Shown: positions 50,758 through 59,696, numbered from the stretch's first letter. The stretch: 64,000 nt of DNA from Thalassovita sp. (GCA_029212905.1 JARGPB010000010.1:83355-147354); one strand, 5' to 3'. Notes: a model not told the origin generated them from the sequence alone. Numbers and translations are program-made.

Positions 50758-51747
50758 ATGCCAGTATCCAGCAGGATGACGACCACCTTCATCTCTGCCG
50801 AATTCGTCGAGGATGCACTGGCCTGCCTACGCGCTGCGGGCCATGATCCCGCCCCTGTTCTGGCCCAGGTCGGCCTAAACGACCCCGTGACCGCCCCGGT
50901 CACAAACACGACGTATGCGCGACTGTGGTGGCTGATTGCGCAGACGATGGAGGACGAATTTTTCGGCCTGGCCGAGCGCCCCATGCGTCCCGGCAGCTTT
51001 GTGCTTCTTTGCCATGCGGTCTTGTCCACCCCAACCCTGAAACAAGCACTGAACCGGGCGTTGTTATTCCTGTCAGTTGTACTGGATGATCCGCGCGGCA
51101 GTCTACATATCCGAGAAGGCGAAGCGCGGATTGATCTGACCGCCGCCCAGCCGCGCACGGCCTTTGCGTATCGGACCTATTGGCTGATCCTGATGGGGGT
51201 GACCTGTTGGCTGGTCGGGCGGCGCATCCCGTTACGTGGCCTGGATTTCGCCTGTCCCGCCCCCGAGCACCGCAGCGAATACCGGCAGTTTTTCGGCGCG
51301 CCTGTCAGGTTCGGCGCTCCTATCACGCAGATGCGGTTTGATGCAGCACACCTGTCGCTGCCAGTGATCCGGAATGACCAGGCGCTAAAGACCTTTTTGC
51401 GCGAAGCCCCCGCCAACATCCTGATCCGTTTTCGCCATGACCAAAGCACCGCCATTCGGGTGCGTCAGGTGCTCAGCGCCCTCCCCCCTGCTGAATGGCC
51501 GGGGTTCGAGACCCTTGCCCGCGCGCTGGATCTGTCCCCCGCAACCTTGCGCCGAAAACTGAAGGCTGACGGGCAGAGCTATCTTGCGATCAAGGACGAT
51601 CTGCGACTGGCCAGCGCCCAGAAAATGCTGGCCCGAAATCAACAAAGCGTCGCGGAAATCGCCCACCATTTAGGGTATAGCGAGCCAAGCGCCTTTTTCC
51701 GGGCGTATCGGAAATGGACAGGTCGCAGCCCTCGCGCGCAAACCTGA
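50758..51747 (+). CDS. AraC-family regulator with arabinose-binding-type N-domain
   Basis: The 329-residue protein has a long N-terminal ligand domain of the OruR/ArgR-like group (residues about 15-205). The AraC DNA-binding domain (about 230-325) has the second helix-turn-helix in V-A-E-I-A-H-H-L-G-Y-S-E-P-S-A-F-F-R-A. Its placement 97 bp from the divergent SDR-thiolase-dehydrogenase genes makes it their likely regulator; the effector may be an acyl-CoA or fatty acid, by analogy only. The start at 50758 may move by a few codons. Confidence 0.85.
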   Translation: MPVSSRMTTTFISAEFVEDALACLRAAGHDPAPVLAQVGLNDPVTAPVTNTTYARLWWLIAQTMEDEFFGLAERPMRPGSFVLLCHAVLSTPTLKQALNRALLFLSVVLDDPRGSLHIREGEARIDLTAAQPRTAFAYRTYWLILMGVTCWLVGRRIPLRGLDFACPAPEHRSEYRQFFGAPVRFGAPITQMRFDAAHLSLPVIRNDQALKTFLREAPANILIRFRHDQSTAIRVRQVLSALPPAEWPGFETLARALDLSPATLRRKLKADGQSYLAIKDDLRLASAQKMLARNQQSVAEIAHHLGYSEPSAFFRAYRKWTGRSPRAQT

Positions 51748-51844
51748 CCGCCGCAACCGGCTCCGTTTCGTCGTTTCTGCCCTATCTTCTGCGGTGCATC
51801 ATCCTCTAGTCTACGTGTGCCCCACCCAACCGAAGGCCCGAAAC

Positions 51845-52846
51845 ATGAGCACCGCCCCTTTGCGCCCCACCATGGACGGGCTGCGCCAGGTTTTGCCCGG
51901 GATGGGCGTTTCAATCATCATATGCCTGGCCGCCCTGGCGCTGGGGCAACGCTATGGCGCGCCGGTAATGCCGTTTGCGTTGCTTTTGGGAATCGCGATG
52001 TCATTTCTGGCCGAAGATCCGCGCATTCGCCCCGGACTCGAGTTCACCTCCTCTGGTCTGCTGAAAATCGGCGTGGCGCTATTGGGGCTGTCGATCTCAA
52101 CCGAGACATTTTCGCGATTGGGCATTTGGGCGGTCCTAACTGTGATCGGACTGTTGATACTGACCATTCTGCTGGGGATCTGGATCGGGCGACGGGCGGG
52201 CTGGCCGACCCCTGTGGCGACGGTGGCAGCAGGTGCCGTTTCGATCTGCGGAGCCTCGGCAGCGCTGGCGATTTCATCCCTTTTGCCGGGTATGAAAGAA
52301 CAGCGCAGCCAGACCATGACCATCGTTTTGACGGCTACGGCCCTGTCCACATTGGGCATGGTGGCCTATCCCGTTCTTCTAGAGACTGCGGGCTTTACGC
52401 CGGAGCAAGAAGGTTTTGTTCTGGGGGCCAGCATTCACGATGTCGCACAAGTCGTCGGCGCGGGCTATTCCGTATCAGACGAGGTGGGGGAGATTGCGGT
52501 CCTGACGAAAATGATCCGCGTGGCGATGCTTCCGGTGGTGCTGCTGACCCTGTCGGTCATCGCTGCCCGCAACAGTCAAACACGCGGGGCGATCCGATTG
52601 CCTTGGTTCGTACTGGCCTTTATCGCGCTGGCGGTCCTTGCCAGTTTCGCCCCAATCCCCGAGCCCGTGACCACTGCTGTCTCACACCTGTCGCGCAGCA
52701 TTTTCTATGTCGCGATTGCCGCAATCGGCCTGCTCAGCAACGTCCAAGAGATTTTCCGCACCGGGCACCGCGCCTTGGCTGTTCTGGGGGCCAGTACGTT
52801 GTTTTTACTGCTCTCATCGATGGGAATGGCGGCACTGCTGTACTAG
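51845..52846 (+). CDS. YeiH/UPF0324-family putative anion exporter
   Basis: The 333-residue protein has about ten hydrophobic helices and family motifs: G-V-A-L-L-G-L-S-I near helix 3, G-A-V-S-I-C-G-A-S-A-A-L-A-I, and S-I-H-D-V-A-Q-V-V-G-A-G. The family is annotated as putative sulfate exporters, but this role is not well proved. The ATG at 51845 is preceded by no strong ribosome site. It is 97 bp after the AraC gene, and its stop is 4 bp from the convergent response-regulator stop. Confidence 0.88.
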   Translation: MSTAPLRPTMDGLRQVLPGMGVSIIICLAALALGQRYGAPVMPFALLLGIAMSFLAEDPRIRPGLEFTSSGLLKIGVALLGLSISTETFSRLGIWAVLTVIGLLILTILLGIWIGRRAGWPTPVATVAAGAVSICGASAALAISSLLPGMKEQRSQTMTIVLTATALSTLGMVAYPVLLETAGFTPEQEGFVLGASIHDVAQVVGAGYSVSDEVGEIAVLTKMIRVAMLPVVLLTLSVIAARNSQTRGAIRLPWFVLAFIALAVLASFAPIPEPVTTAVSHLSRSIFYVAIAAIGLLSNVQEIFRTGHRALAVLGASTLFLLLSSMGMAALLY

Positions 52847-52850
52847 CGCA

Positions 52851-53777
52851 TCACGTCACCGAGGTCTGCAAAACCCGGTCCGCCATCACCGCCGCCGAGG
52901 TCCGGTTGTCCACACCCATCTTTGGGAAAATCTGTTCCAGATGCTTATTAACCGTCCGCGCACTCAGCGATAGGATCTCGGCGATGTCACGATTTGTCTT
53001 GCCCTGAGACAGCCACAGCAGCACCTCGGATTCGCGCATCGTCAGGCCAAAGGCCTCTAGCAGGCGATGTTCGTCGCTACGTGCGCTCTCGGCCCGGATT
53101 CGCACCACAATCTCACCCTCGGCGCTGCCCAGGTACGTCAGGACAAGCCCTTGTTCGACATGTGCCTGCACGTTGGACATGGGTTGTGTCATCAATTCAG
53201 ACAACCAGATTTTCGCGGCGGGGCTGGCTTTTCCCGCGTGCATAGGCGCTGTTTCGTCGGTATTTGCGATCAGATCCAACGCGGCAGGCGTCCCCCAGAT
53301 CAACACGCCCTGGCTATCAAACGCCAACACATTCTGTCCAGTGTATTCCAAAGCCACACGCGCCGAACTGATCGCACGGGCGTTCAACACATGCGTCGTC
53401 ACGCGCGCGATCAGTTCGTCAATCACCACAGGTTTGGTGATATAGTCCACTCCCCCAGCCTGGAGCCCCTTCAGGATATGCTCGGCTTCGGACATGCCCG
53501 TCATGAACACCACCGGCGCGGGTTCGGAAATCGGAGGCGACTTGAGGCGCCGGCAGGTCTCGAATCCATCGAGGCCGGGCATCATCGCATCCATCAAAAT
53601 AACGTCGGGATGAACCCGTTGCGCCAGATCAATCCCCTCTTCTCCGGACCGCGCCACCAGCACGGTCATGCCGTTTTCTTCGAGCGCCGCAGACACCATT
53701 CCAAGGGTTTCGGGCGCATCATCAATGACCAGAGCAATCGACCGTCGTGTCATCATCGCGGGGGCTTTAGGCAGCAT
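52851..53777 (-). CDS. LuxR-type response regulator paired with the permease-kinase
   Basis: The 308-residue regulator has an N-terminal receiver domain: acidic pair D19/D20, phospho-acceptor D63 in V-I-L-M-D-A-M-M-P-G, and a lysine in Y-I-T-K-P. A middle PAS-like segment (about 135-225) and a C-terminal LuxR helix-turn-helix (L-T-x-R-E-x-E-V-L and S-x-R-T-V-N-K-H-L) follow. The ATG at 53777 has AGGAGA upstream and lies 11 bp inside the end of the kinase gene, so the pair is co-translated. It is likely the output regulator for the amide/urea genes. Confidence 0.9.
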   Translation of the reverse strand: MLPKAPAMMTRRSIALVIDDAPETLGMVSAALEENGMTVLVARSGEEGIDLAQRVHPDVILMDAMMPGLDGFETCRRLKSPPISEPAPVVFMTGMSEAEHILKGLQAGGVDYITKPVVIDELIARVTTHVLNARAISSARVALEYTGQNVLAFDSQGVLIWGTPAALDLIANTDETAPMHAGKASPAAKIWLSELMTQPMSNVQAHVEQGLVLTYLGSAEGEIVVRIRAESARSDEHRLLEAFGLTMRESEVLLWLSQGKTNRDIAEILSLSARTVNKHLEQIFPKMGVDNRTSAAVMADRVLQTSVT

Positions 53778-56700
53778 GGCGCGTCATCTCCTTCAGCAAT
53801 CGTAGAACAGCAGGCAGGTCAAATTCCGCCAGTCGGGCCTTCATCAGCGCAACAGACGCCGCATCGGCCTGACCGCTCGTTTCCAGTGCAGCCAACTCAC
53901 GTGCGACCCCTGCGGCATGACCGATCTCGGCCATGCCGATCATGCGGGTCAGGGTTTCAGCAGGAATGCGATGAGCAGAGGCTTCCGACGCGGCATCCGC
54001 CTGGGTGATCAGTTCGATTTTCATCAAGCCTGCGGCGCGCACCAGGAAATCATTCAACGAATAGGGTTTGACGATAAAGGCATCATACAATTGTTTGCGA
54101 TTGACGGGTTGGTGGGCCTCCAGCGCGTGCCCGGTCACCATGATGATCGGCGTCGAGCGGAACGCTTTGATGTCCCGCAACCTTTGGGCCAATTCCCATC
54201 CCGTCAGGCCCGGCATATCAATATCCAGCACGAAAACATCGGGCGAAAAATCGTCCAGCATCGATAGCGCGCTTTCGGCATCCGCCGCCGTTTGCACCAA
54301 AAAGCCCATCGGCTTCAGAACCGTTTCCAAAAGGCGTAGATGATCAAAGTCATCATCGACAACCAACACTTTCTTGCGTGGTCCGCTATAGCCCGTCACG
54401 GTGATTTGCTCGGGGCGGACCCAGGCGGCGCGGGCAGGTTCGTCGCTTTGGACCGAGGGCAGCATCAGGCGCACTGCAAATGTGGTGCCTTCGTTCGGGA
54501 CACTGTCCACGGTGATCTCGCCCCCCAGGATTTCGACCAGAAGCCGCGTAATCGTCAGCCCCAGCCCCGACCCCGAGGCCGACTTAGGTGCGAAACGCTC
54601 GAACGGTTTCCAAATGCGATCCAAATGCGCTGGGTCAATGCCGATCCCGGTGTCACAGACCTCGATCAGGGCGACCTCGTTGCGATAGCTCAGGCGCAGA
54701 GTTACGGACCCGAACCGGGTATAGCTAATCGCGTTGGACAACAGGTTGATGATAATCTGGCGCAATCGTTTTTCGTCAAAGTCCACCCATTCCGGCAGGT
54801 TCCCCGATGTCTGAATCCCAAAATCCAGTCCCTGTTCGCGAGCCTGCCGTTCAAAGATCGTACTGATCTGACGTAGCAGAGCGGGCAGGTTGATCCGGTC
54901 ACGGTGAATTTCCAGCCGCCCGGCCTCGATCTTGGAAATATCCAGCAGGTTCTCGATCAACCCGGCCAGGTGTTCCGAACTGCTGCGGATCGCGCGCACC
55001 GCATCGCGCCGCCCAACCGGAATATCCCGGCTGTGCTCCAGAAGTTGGGCATAGCCGTAGATCGCATTCAGCGGCGTGCGCAATTCGTGGCTGATCCCGG
55101 CCATGTAGCGTGTTTTTGCAAGGTTCGCCGCCTCGGCCTTGTCCCGCGCTGTTTGTAGGGCCGCATCCGTGCGTTCATGCGCCCGGATTTCCCGCAACAG
55201 GCGCTGAGTTTGCAGATCAGCCTCGTCCCGCGCCTTGTGGTGGCTCTCGGTGGTTAGAATCAACGTCCAAACCATGACGCCAATCACCACCAGAACGCTG
55301 CAGAAAATGATGGTCAGCACAACGTCCAGCCCATCGGATCCCGCGTTGGCGCGGATGACCAGCAACAAGGCCGCAAAGATCGACGCAGGAACCGCCGTCG
55401 CGATCAAAAAGATCGACAGCCGGGTCATCAACGCCTCGACCACCCGCTGCGGAAGCGCCCGGTTCAATGCACCGACCAGCATCGGCCCCAAACGCGCGTG
55501 AGGCTTGCAACTGTCCCGGCAGGACGCATCCAACGTACAACAAAGAGAGCAAATCGGACCAGCATAGAAGGGGCAGTCGGTCATGTCCTCGGGGTCGAAA
55601 CGGTATTCACAGACGCAGCATGTCGTGGTCTGGCCAGGATGCAAATGGGGGACGGGCTGGCTGGGACGCGCAAGGTAATACCGCCCCTTGGTGCGCCACG
55701 CGATCAGCGGCGCGACAACAAACGCGGTTGCCAGCGCAATCAATGCCGAAAAATGCTGCGCCAGATCCCCCAAAAACCCTAGCAGCGCCAGGATCGACAC
55801 CAGAACCGCGGCCAGCATCGCGCCAGTTCCAACCGGATTGATGTCATACAGATGCGCGCGGCGGAACTCGATCCCCTTGGGGCTCAGGCCCAGCGGCTTG
55901 TTCACCACCAGATCGGCGGTGATTGCTCCGATCCAGGCCAGCGCCACATGGGAATACAGGCCCAGAATCGACTCGATAGCGTGGAAAACGCCCAGCTCCA
56001 TCAGCATCAGCGCAATGGCGACGTTGAATACCAGCCAGATAACGCGACCGGGGTGCGAATGGGTCAGCCGAGAAAAGAAGTTCGACCACGCAATCGACCC
56101 CGCATAGGCATTCGTCACGTTGATTTTCAGCTGAGACAGAATGACAAAGGCCCCGGTCAACGCCAGCGCCATAAAAGGTGAGGACAGGACCTGCTCGAAG
56201 GCGATGTAATACATCTGTGTCGGGTCGGTTGCATCACGCGGCGCGACCGAGGCCCCAACCGCCAGCGTCAGCAGGAACGAGCCCGCCAGCATCTTGGCGA
56301 CCCCCAAAATCGTCCACCCCGGCCCCGCCGCCAGAAGCGCGACCCACCAGCGGCGCCTTTCGGATTTGGTTTTGGGTTCAGGCAGAAACCTCAGAAAGTC
56401 CACCTGCTCGCCGATTTGCGCGATCAGCGACAGCACCACGCCCATCGCCGCGCCGATCATCATCAACGTCGGTCCTTCCATACCGCGTTCCCCGACGAAA
56501 CCGGTCCAGGATTCCAGCTCGATCCCGGAGTATGCCAGCAGGGCAAAAGGCAGGATATGCAGAATGATCCACAGCGGCTGGGTCCAGGCCTGAAAGGCCG
56601 AAATTTTGGAAAAACCATTCATCACCAAGGGGATAACAACCAGCGCCGACACCAGATACCCGATAGACACAGGCACCCCGAAGCAAAAATCAATCGCCAG

Positions 56701-57114
56701 CGCAAGGATGGTCGCCTCAAGCGCAAAGAAGATGAAAGTGAAACTGGCGTAGATCAACGAGGTGATCGTGGAGCCGATATACCCAAACCCCGCCCCGCGC
56801 GTCAGCAGATCAATATCCACCCCATAGCGCGCCGCGTAATAACTGACGGGCAGCCCAGTCAGAAACAAGATCAGCCCGGCCAGCATGATCGCGATGATCG
56901 CCGCATCGAACCCATAGGTCAGGGTAATCGCACCGCCGATCGCCTCGAGCGCCAGAAACGAGATCGAGCCAAGGGCCGTATTGGCCACACGCCCATATCC
57001 CCAACGCCGCGCCCGCCGCGCAGTATAGCGGAGGGCAAAATCCTCCATCGTTTCATTGGCGACCCACCGATTGTAATTCCGGCGGCCTCCTGTGGCACTG
57101 AACGCGACAACCAT
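53767..57114 (-). CDS. NCS1-type permease fused to a hybrid histidine kinase
   Basis: The 1115-residue protein joins several parts. Residues about 1-480 are a transporter domain of the NCS1 (cytosine/purine/allantoin permease) type with about twelve helices, starting W-V-A-N-E-T-M-E-D-F-A-L-R-Y. Residues about 498-535 hold nine cysteines (C-C-V-C, then I-C-S-L-C-C). Two more helices and a coiled coil follow. His about 675 lies in S-H-E-L-R-T-P-L, an ATPase domain is at about 780-880, and a receiver domain has D about 964. The last 80 residues are helical. I start at the ATG 57114 (AAAGGG 6 nt upstream). It probably senses amide or urea and phosphorylates the LuxR regulator. Confidence 0.88.
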   Translation of the reverse strand: MVVAFSATGGRRNYNRWVANETMEDFALRYTARRARRWGYGRVANTALGSISFLALEAIGGAITLTYGFDAAIIAIMLAGLILFLTGLPVSYYAARYGVDIDLLTRGAGFGYIGSTITSLIYASFTFIFFALEATILALAIDFCFGVPVSIGYLVSALVVIPLVMNGFSKISAFQAWTQPLWIILHILPFALLAYSGIELESWTGFVGERGMEGPTLMMIGAAMGVVLSLIAQIGEQVDFLRFLPEPKTKSERRRWWVALLAAGPGWTILGVAKMLAGSFLLTLAVGASVAPRDATDPTQMYYIAFEQVLSSPFMALALTGAFVILSQLKINVTNAYAGSIAWSNFFSRLTHSHPGRVIWLVFNVAIALMLMELGVFHAIESILGLYSHVALAWIGAITADLVVNKPLGLSPKGIEFRRAHLYDINPVGTGAMLAAVLVSILALLGFLGDLAQHFSALIALATAFVVAPLIAWRTKGRYYLARPSQPVPHLHPGQTTTCCVCEYRFDPEDMTDCPFYAGPICSLCCTLDASCRDSCKPHARLGPMLVGALNRALPQRVVEALMTRLSIFLIATAVPASIFAALLLVIRANAGSDGLDVVLTIIFCSVLVVIGVMVWTLILTTESHHKARDEADLQTQRLLREIRAHERTDAALQTARDKAEAANLAKTRYMAGISHELRTPLNAIYGYAQLLEHSRDIPVGRRDAVRAIRSSSEHLAGLIENLLDISKIEAGRLEIHRDRINLPALLRQISTIFERQAREQGLDFGIQTSGNLPEWVDFDEKRLRQIIINLLSNAISYTRFGSVTLRLSYRNEVALIEVCDTGIGIDPAHLDRIWKPFERFAPKSASGSGLGLTITRLLVEILGGEITVDSVPNEGTTFAVRLMLPSVQSDEPARAAWVRPEQITVTGYSGPRKKVLVVDDDFDHLRLLETVLKPMGFLVQTAADAESALSMLDDFSPDVFVLDIDMPGLTGWELAQRLRDIKAFRSTPIIMVTGHALEAHQPVNRKQLYDAFIVKPYSLNDFLVRAAGLMKIELITQADAASEASAHRIPAETLTRMIGMAEIGHAAGVARELAALETSGQADAASVALMKARLAEFDLPAVLRLLKEMTRHAA

Positions 57115-57252
57115 TGGTATCCCTTTTGCCCGGGCCTGAACTGCGGGGGCATTGTTGCATCGGGATCTGACGGCCGTTGATCCATGCAGTGGATGCCGGG
57201 TCGGCCCACTCAAACCCCTCAGCCATTCTTAGGAGTAAAAACGCGCAACCAA

Positions 57253-57270
57253 ATACGTCATTCAACGTAT
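57253..57270. promoter_or_regulatory. Candidate operator: ATACGT-N6-ACGTAT
   Basis: This is a perfect inverted repeat, ATACGT CATTCA ACGTAT, with 6-bp arms and a 6-bp spacer. LuxR-type regulators bind as dimers to such symmetric sites. It lies upstream of urtA and downstream of the kinase promoter. The link to the regulator at 52851 is inference. Confidence 0.5.
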
Positions 57271-57278
57271 ACTGCATT

Positions 57279-57292
57279 GCAGCATTTGCTGC
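57279..57292. promoter_or_regulatory. Second palindrome: GCAGCA-TT-TGCTGC
   Basis: A perfect 14-bp palindrome lies 8 bp after the first. It could be a second protein site or, if transcribed, a small RNA hairpin in the urtA leader. Confidence 0.4.
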
Positions 57293-57358
57293 GAGCCTCA
57301 TCGTCAATGGCGCGGAAGTCGCCACCAGAAACGACAATCTGACTGACATGGAGGCGAT

Positions 57359-58630
57359 ATGTCTGACTCGAAAAAACCAAGCAACCTCAATAGCCTGAGC
57401 CGTCGTGCCGTATTGGCAGGCGGCGCAGCGATGACTGCGTCATTGTTCGCGCCCAAGATGCTGCGAGCGCAAGACTATCCAACCGCAGCGATTAATACGA
57501 CCGGCCTAGCCGTCACGGATGATACTGTCACAATCGGCATTCTGCACTCGGTTACGGGCACGATGGCGATCTCGGAAACTGGATCGGTGCAGGCGGAAAA
57601 GCTGGCGATTGACCAGATCAATGCCCAGGGCGGTATTCTGGGACGCAAAATCGAATACATCCAGGAAGACGGCGCATCCGATTGGCCGACCTTTGCCGAA
57701 AAAGCCAAGAAACTGCTGGTTCAGGACAAGGTTGCCTCGGTCATGGGCTGCTGGACATCGGCATCGCGCAAGGCAGTTCTGCCTGTGTTCGAACAGTATA
57801 ATGGCTTTCTCTACTACCCGACCTTCTATGAAGGCCTCGAGCAGAGCCCGAACGTCATTTACACCGGCCAAGAAGCCACTCAGCAGATCATTGCTGGCTT
57901 GGACTGGGTGAATGAAACCAAGGGCGCCAAATCGTTCTATCTGCTGGGGTCGGACTATATCTGGCCGCGTACATCGAACAAGATCGCGCGCAAACACATC
58001 GAGAACTTCATGGAAGGCTGCAAGGTCGTCGGCGAGGACTACTATCCGCTGGGACACACGCAGTTCAACTCGGTCATCAACAAGATCCGCCTGAAGAAAC
58101 CCGACGTGATCTACGCCATCGTTGTTGGCGGGTCGAACGTGGCCTTCTACAAGCAGCTTAAGGCTGCTGGCATCGACATGACCAAGGAAAAACCGCTGGT
58201 CCTGACAATTTCGGTAACCGAAGACGAAATCCGCGGTATTGGCGGCGAAAACATCGAAGGCGCCTATGCCTGCATGAAGTATTTCCAGTCGCTGACGAAC
58301 GACAACAACATGGAATTCGTCAAGGCGTTCAAGGAGATGTGGGGCGAGGACATGGTGATCGGCGATGTGACCCAGGCCGCCTATCTGGGCCCGTGGCTGT
58401 GGAAAGCCGCCGTCGAGAAAGCCGGCAGCTTTGATGTGGACAAGGTCCGCGCGGCGACGCCGGGCATCGAACTGACCTCGGCGCCCGAAGGCTATGTGAA
58501 AGTGCACGAAAACCATCACCTGTGGTCGAAAACCCGCGTGGGTCTGGCCAAGGCAGACGGCCAATATGACGTGGTCTACGAGACCGCCGAGCTGGTTGAA
58601 CCCGATCCGTTCCCCGAAGGGTACCAGTAA
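57359..58630 (+). CDS. UrtA-like urea/short-chain amide ABC transporter binding protein
   Basis: The 423-residue periplasmic protein has a Tat-like signal (S-R-R-A-V-L-A-G-G, then a hydrophobic stretch ending L-R-A-Q). The mature part matches UrtA/FmdD binding proteins: V-T-I-G-I-L-H-S-V-T-G-T-M-A-I-S, G-C-W-T-S-A-S-R-K and Y-P-T-F-Y-E-G-L-E. It captures urea or short-chain amides for the ABC permease encoded next. With formamidase downstream and no urease genes seen, an amide is at least as likely as urea. It is first in the operon and followed by strong hairpins. Confidence 0.92.
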   Translation: MSDSKKPSNLNSLSRRAVLAGGAAMTASLFAPKMLRAQDYPTAAINTTGLAVTDDTVTIGILHSVTGTMAISETGSVQAEKLAIDQINAQGGILGRKIEYIQEDGASDWPTFAEKAKKLLVQDKVASVMGCWTSASRKAVLPVFEQYNGFLYYPTFYEGLEQSPNVIYTGQEATQQIIAGLDWVNETKGAKSFYLLGSDYIWPRTSNKIARKHIENFMEGCKVVGEDYYPLGHTQFNSVINKIRLKKPDVIYAIVVGGSNVAFYKQLKAAGIDMTKEKPLVLTISVTEDEIRGIGGENIEGAYACMKYFQSLTNDNNMEFVKAFKEMWGEDMVIGDVTQAAYLGPWLWKAAVEKAGSFDVDKVRAATPGIELTSAPEGYVKVHENHHLWSKTRVGLAKADGQYDVVYETAELVEPDPFPEGYQ

Positions 58631-58639
58631 CGGCACCTC

Positions 58640-58671
58640 AGGACGGCCCGCAGTTGCATCCGGGCTGTCCT
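58640..58671 (+). terminator. First hairpin between urtA and urtB
   Basis: An 11-bp stem (one G-T pair) AGGACGGCCCG / CGGGCTGTCCT with a 10-nt loop begins 9 bp after the urtA stop. There is no U-tract, so it is more likely a 3' stabiliser or partial terminator that lets urtA be expressed above the permease genes. Confidence 0.6.
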
Positions 58672-58685
58672 GATTGACTTGTCCT

Positions 58686-58713
58686 GCGCGGGTTGGGGTC
58701 TACCCCACCGCGC
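58686..58713 (+). terminator. Second hairpin between urtA and urtB
   Basis: The stem GCGCGG plus TGGGG pairs with CCCCA plus CCGCGC, with a 2-nt bulge and a 4-nt loop. T-rich sequence including TTTTTT follows about 20 nt later. Together with the first hairpin it fits attenuation within the operon. Confidence 0.5.
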
Positions 58714-58756
58714 GGGTCCTTCTCTTCGGATTTTTTCCTCCCACGGAAGGTGACAC

Positions 58757-59683
58757 ATGTTCTCCGACTATTCCATGAGTGAGCTGACCGCGATCTTTGC
58801 AATGCAAGGATTTGCCGGGCTCATACTGTTTTCGGTTTTCGTTCTGATGGCGCTAGGACTAGCCATCATTTTTGGCCAGATGGGCGTGATCAACATGGCG
58901 CATGGCGAGTTCATGATCCTGGGCGCCTATGTCACCTATCTGCTGTCAAATTTCTTTGAATCCTATCTGCCAGGCCTGTTCAGCATATATTTCTTTGTCG
59001 CGATGGTGCTGGCCTTCATTGTGTCGGGCGCGCTGGGGATGCTGGTGGAATGGTCGATCATACGCCATTTGTATAAACGCCCTCTGGATACATTGCTGGC
59101 CACATGGGGGCTAAGCCTGATTCTGCAACAGATTTACCGATCGGTATTTGGTGCCCGAGAGGTCGGCGTCACAATCCCCGACTGGATGATGGGGTCCTTA
59201 CCGCTGACCGACATGATCGAGGTGCCCATCAACGGTATCTTTGTCATGGTACTGGCGATCAGCATTTCGGCTGCTGTCTATGCGATGATGTATCGCTCGC
59301 GGTGGGGTCAACAGGTCCGCGCGATCAACAATAACCGCCAGATGGCCGACGCGGTCGGCATCAACACCGCCTGGACCGACCGGATGACATTTGCCATCGG
59401 CTGCGGCGTGGCGGGCGTGGCGGGATCGGCCTTTACGATGATCGGCTCGACCGGCCCAACGGCAGGCCAGCTGTATATCGTGGACACCTTTCTGGTCGTC
59501 GTCTTTGGCGGAGCAGGCAGCCTGCTGGGCACCATCGCCAGCGCCTTTTCCATCAGCCAGGCCCAGTCGATCATGGAGTTCTTCCTCTCTGGTTCTATGG
59601 CCAAGGTTCTCACACTGCTGACCGTGGTCGGCATCCTGATGCTGCGCCCTCAGGGTTTGTTCTCCCTGAAACTGCGCAAGTAA
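58757..59683 (+). CDS. UrtB-like ABC transporter permease
   Basis: The 308-residue protein has about eight hydrophobic helices and motifs of the branched-chain/urea permease family: G-Q-M-G-V-I-N-M-A-H-G-E-F-M near the start and V-V-F-G-G-A-G-S-L-L-G late. It forms the inner-membrane channel with the UrtC-like protein. It lacks the long N-terminal extension of many urease-linked UrtB proteins, which agrees with an amide (Fmd) type system. The ATG is preceded by GGAAGGTGA. Confidence 0.92.
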   Translation: MFSDYSMSELTAIFAMQGFAGLILFSVFVLMALGLAIIFGQMGVINMAHGEFMILGAYVTYLLSNFFESYLPGLFSIYFFVAMVLAFIVSGALGMLVEWSIIRHLYKRPLDTLLATWGLSLILQQIYRSVFGAREVGVTIPDWMMGSLPLTDMIEVPINGIFVMVLAISISAAVYAMMYRSRWGQQVRAINNNRQMADAVGINTAWTDRMTFAIGCGVAGVAGSAFTMIGSTGPTAGQLYIVDTFLVVVFGGAGSLLGTIASAFSISQAQSIMEFFLSGSMAKVLTLLTVVGILMLRPQGLFSLKLRK

Positions 59684-59696
59684 GCCGGAGGCTCTG

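Larger units (their letters stand above)
57115..57358. other. Divergent regulatory region, permease-kinase / urtA
   Basis: This 244-bp spacer separates the kinase start and the urtA start. No gene is supported. It contains two perfect palindromes (57253-57270 and 57279-57292) placed 67-106 bp before the urtA ATG. These are the best operator candidates for the paired LuxR-type regulator. A ribosome site GGAGG precedes urtA. Confidence 0.6.
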
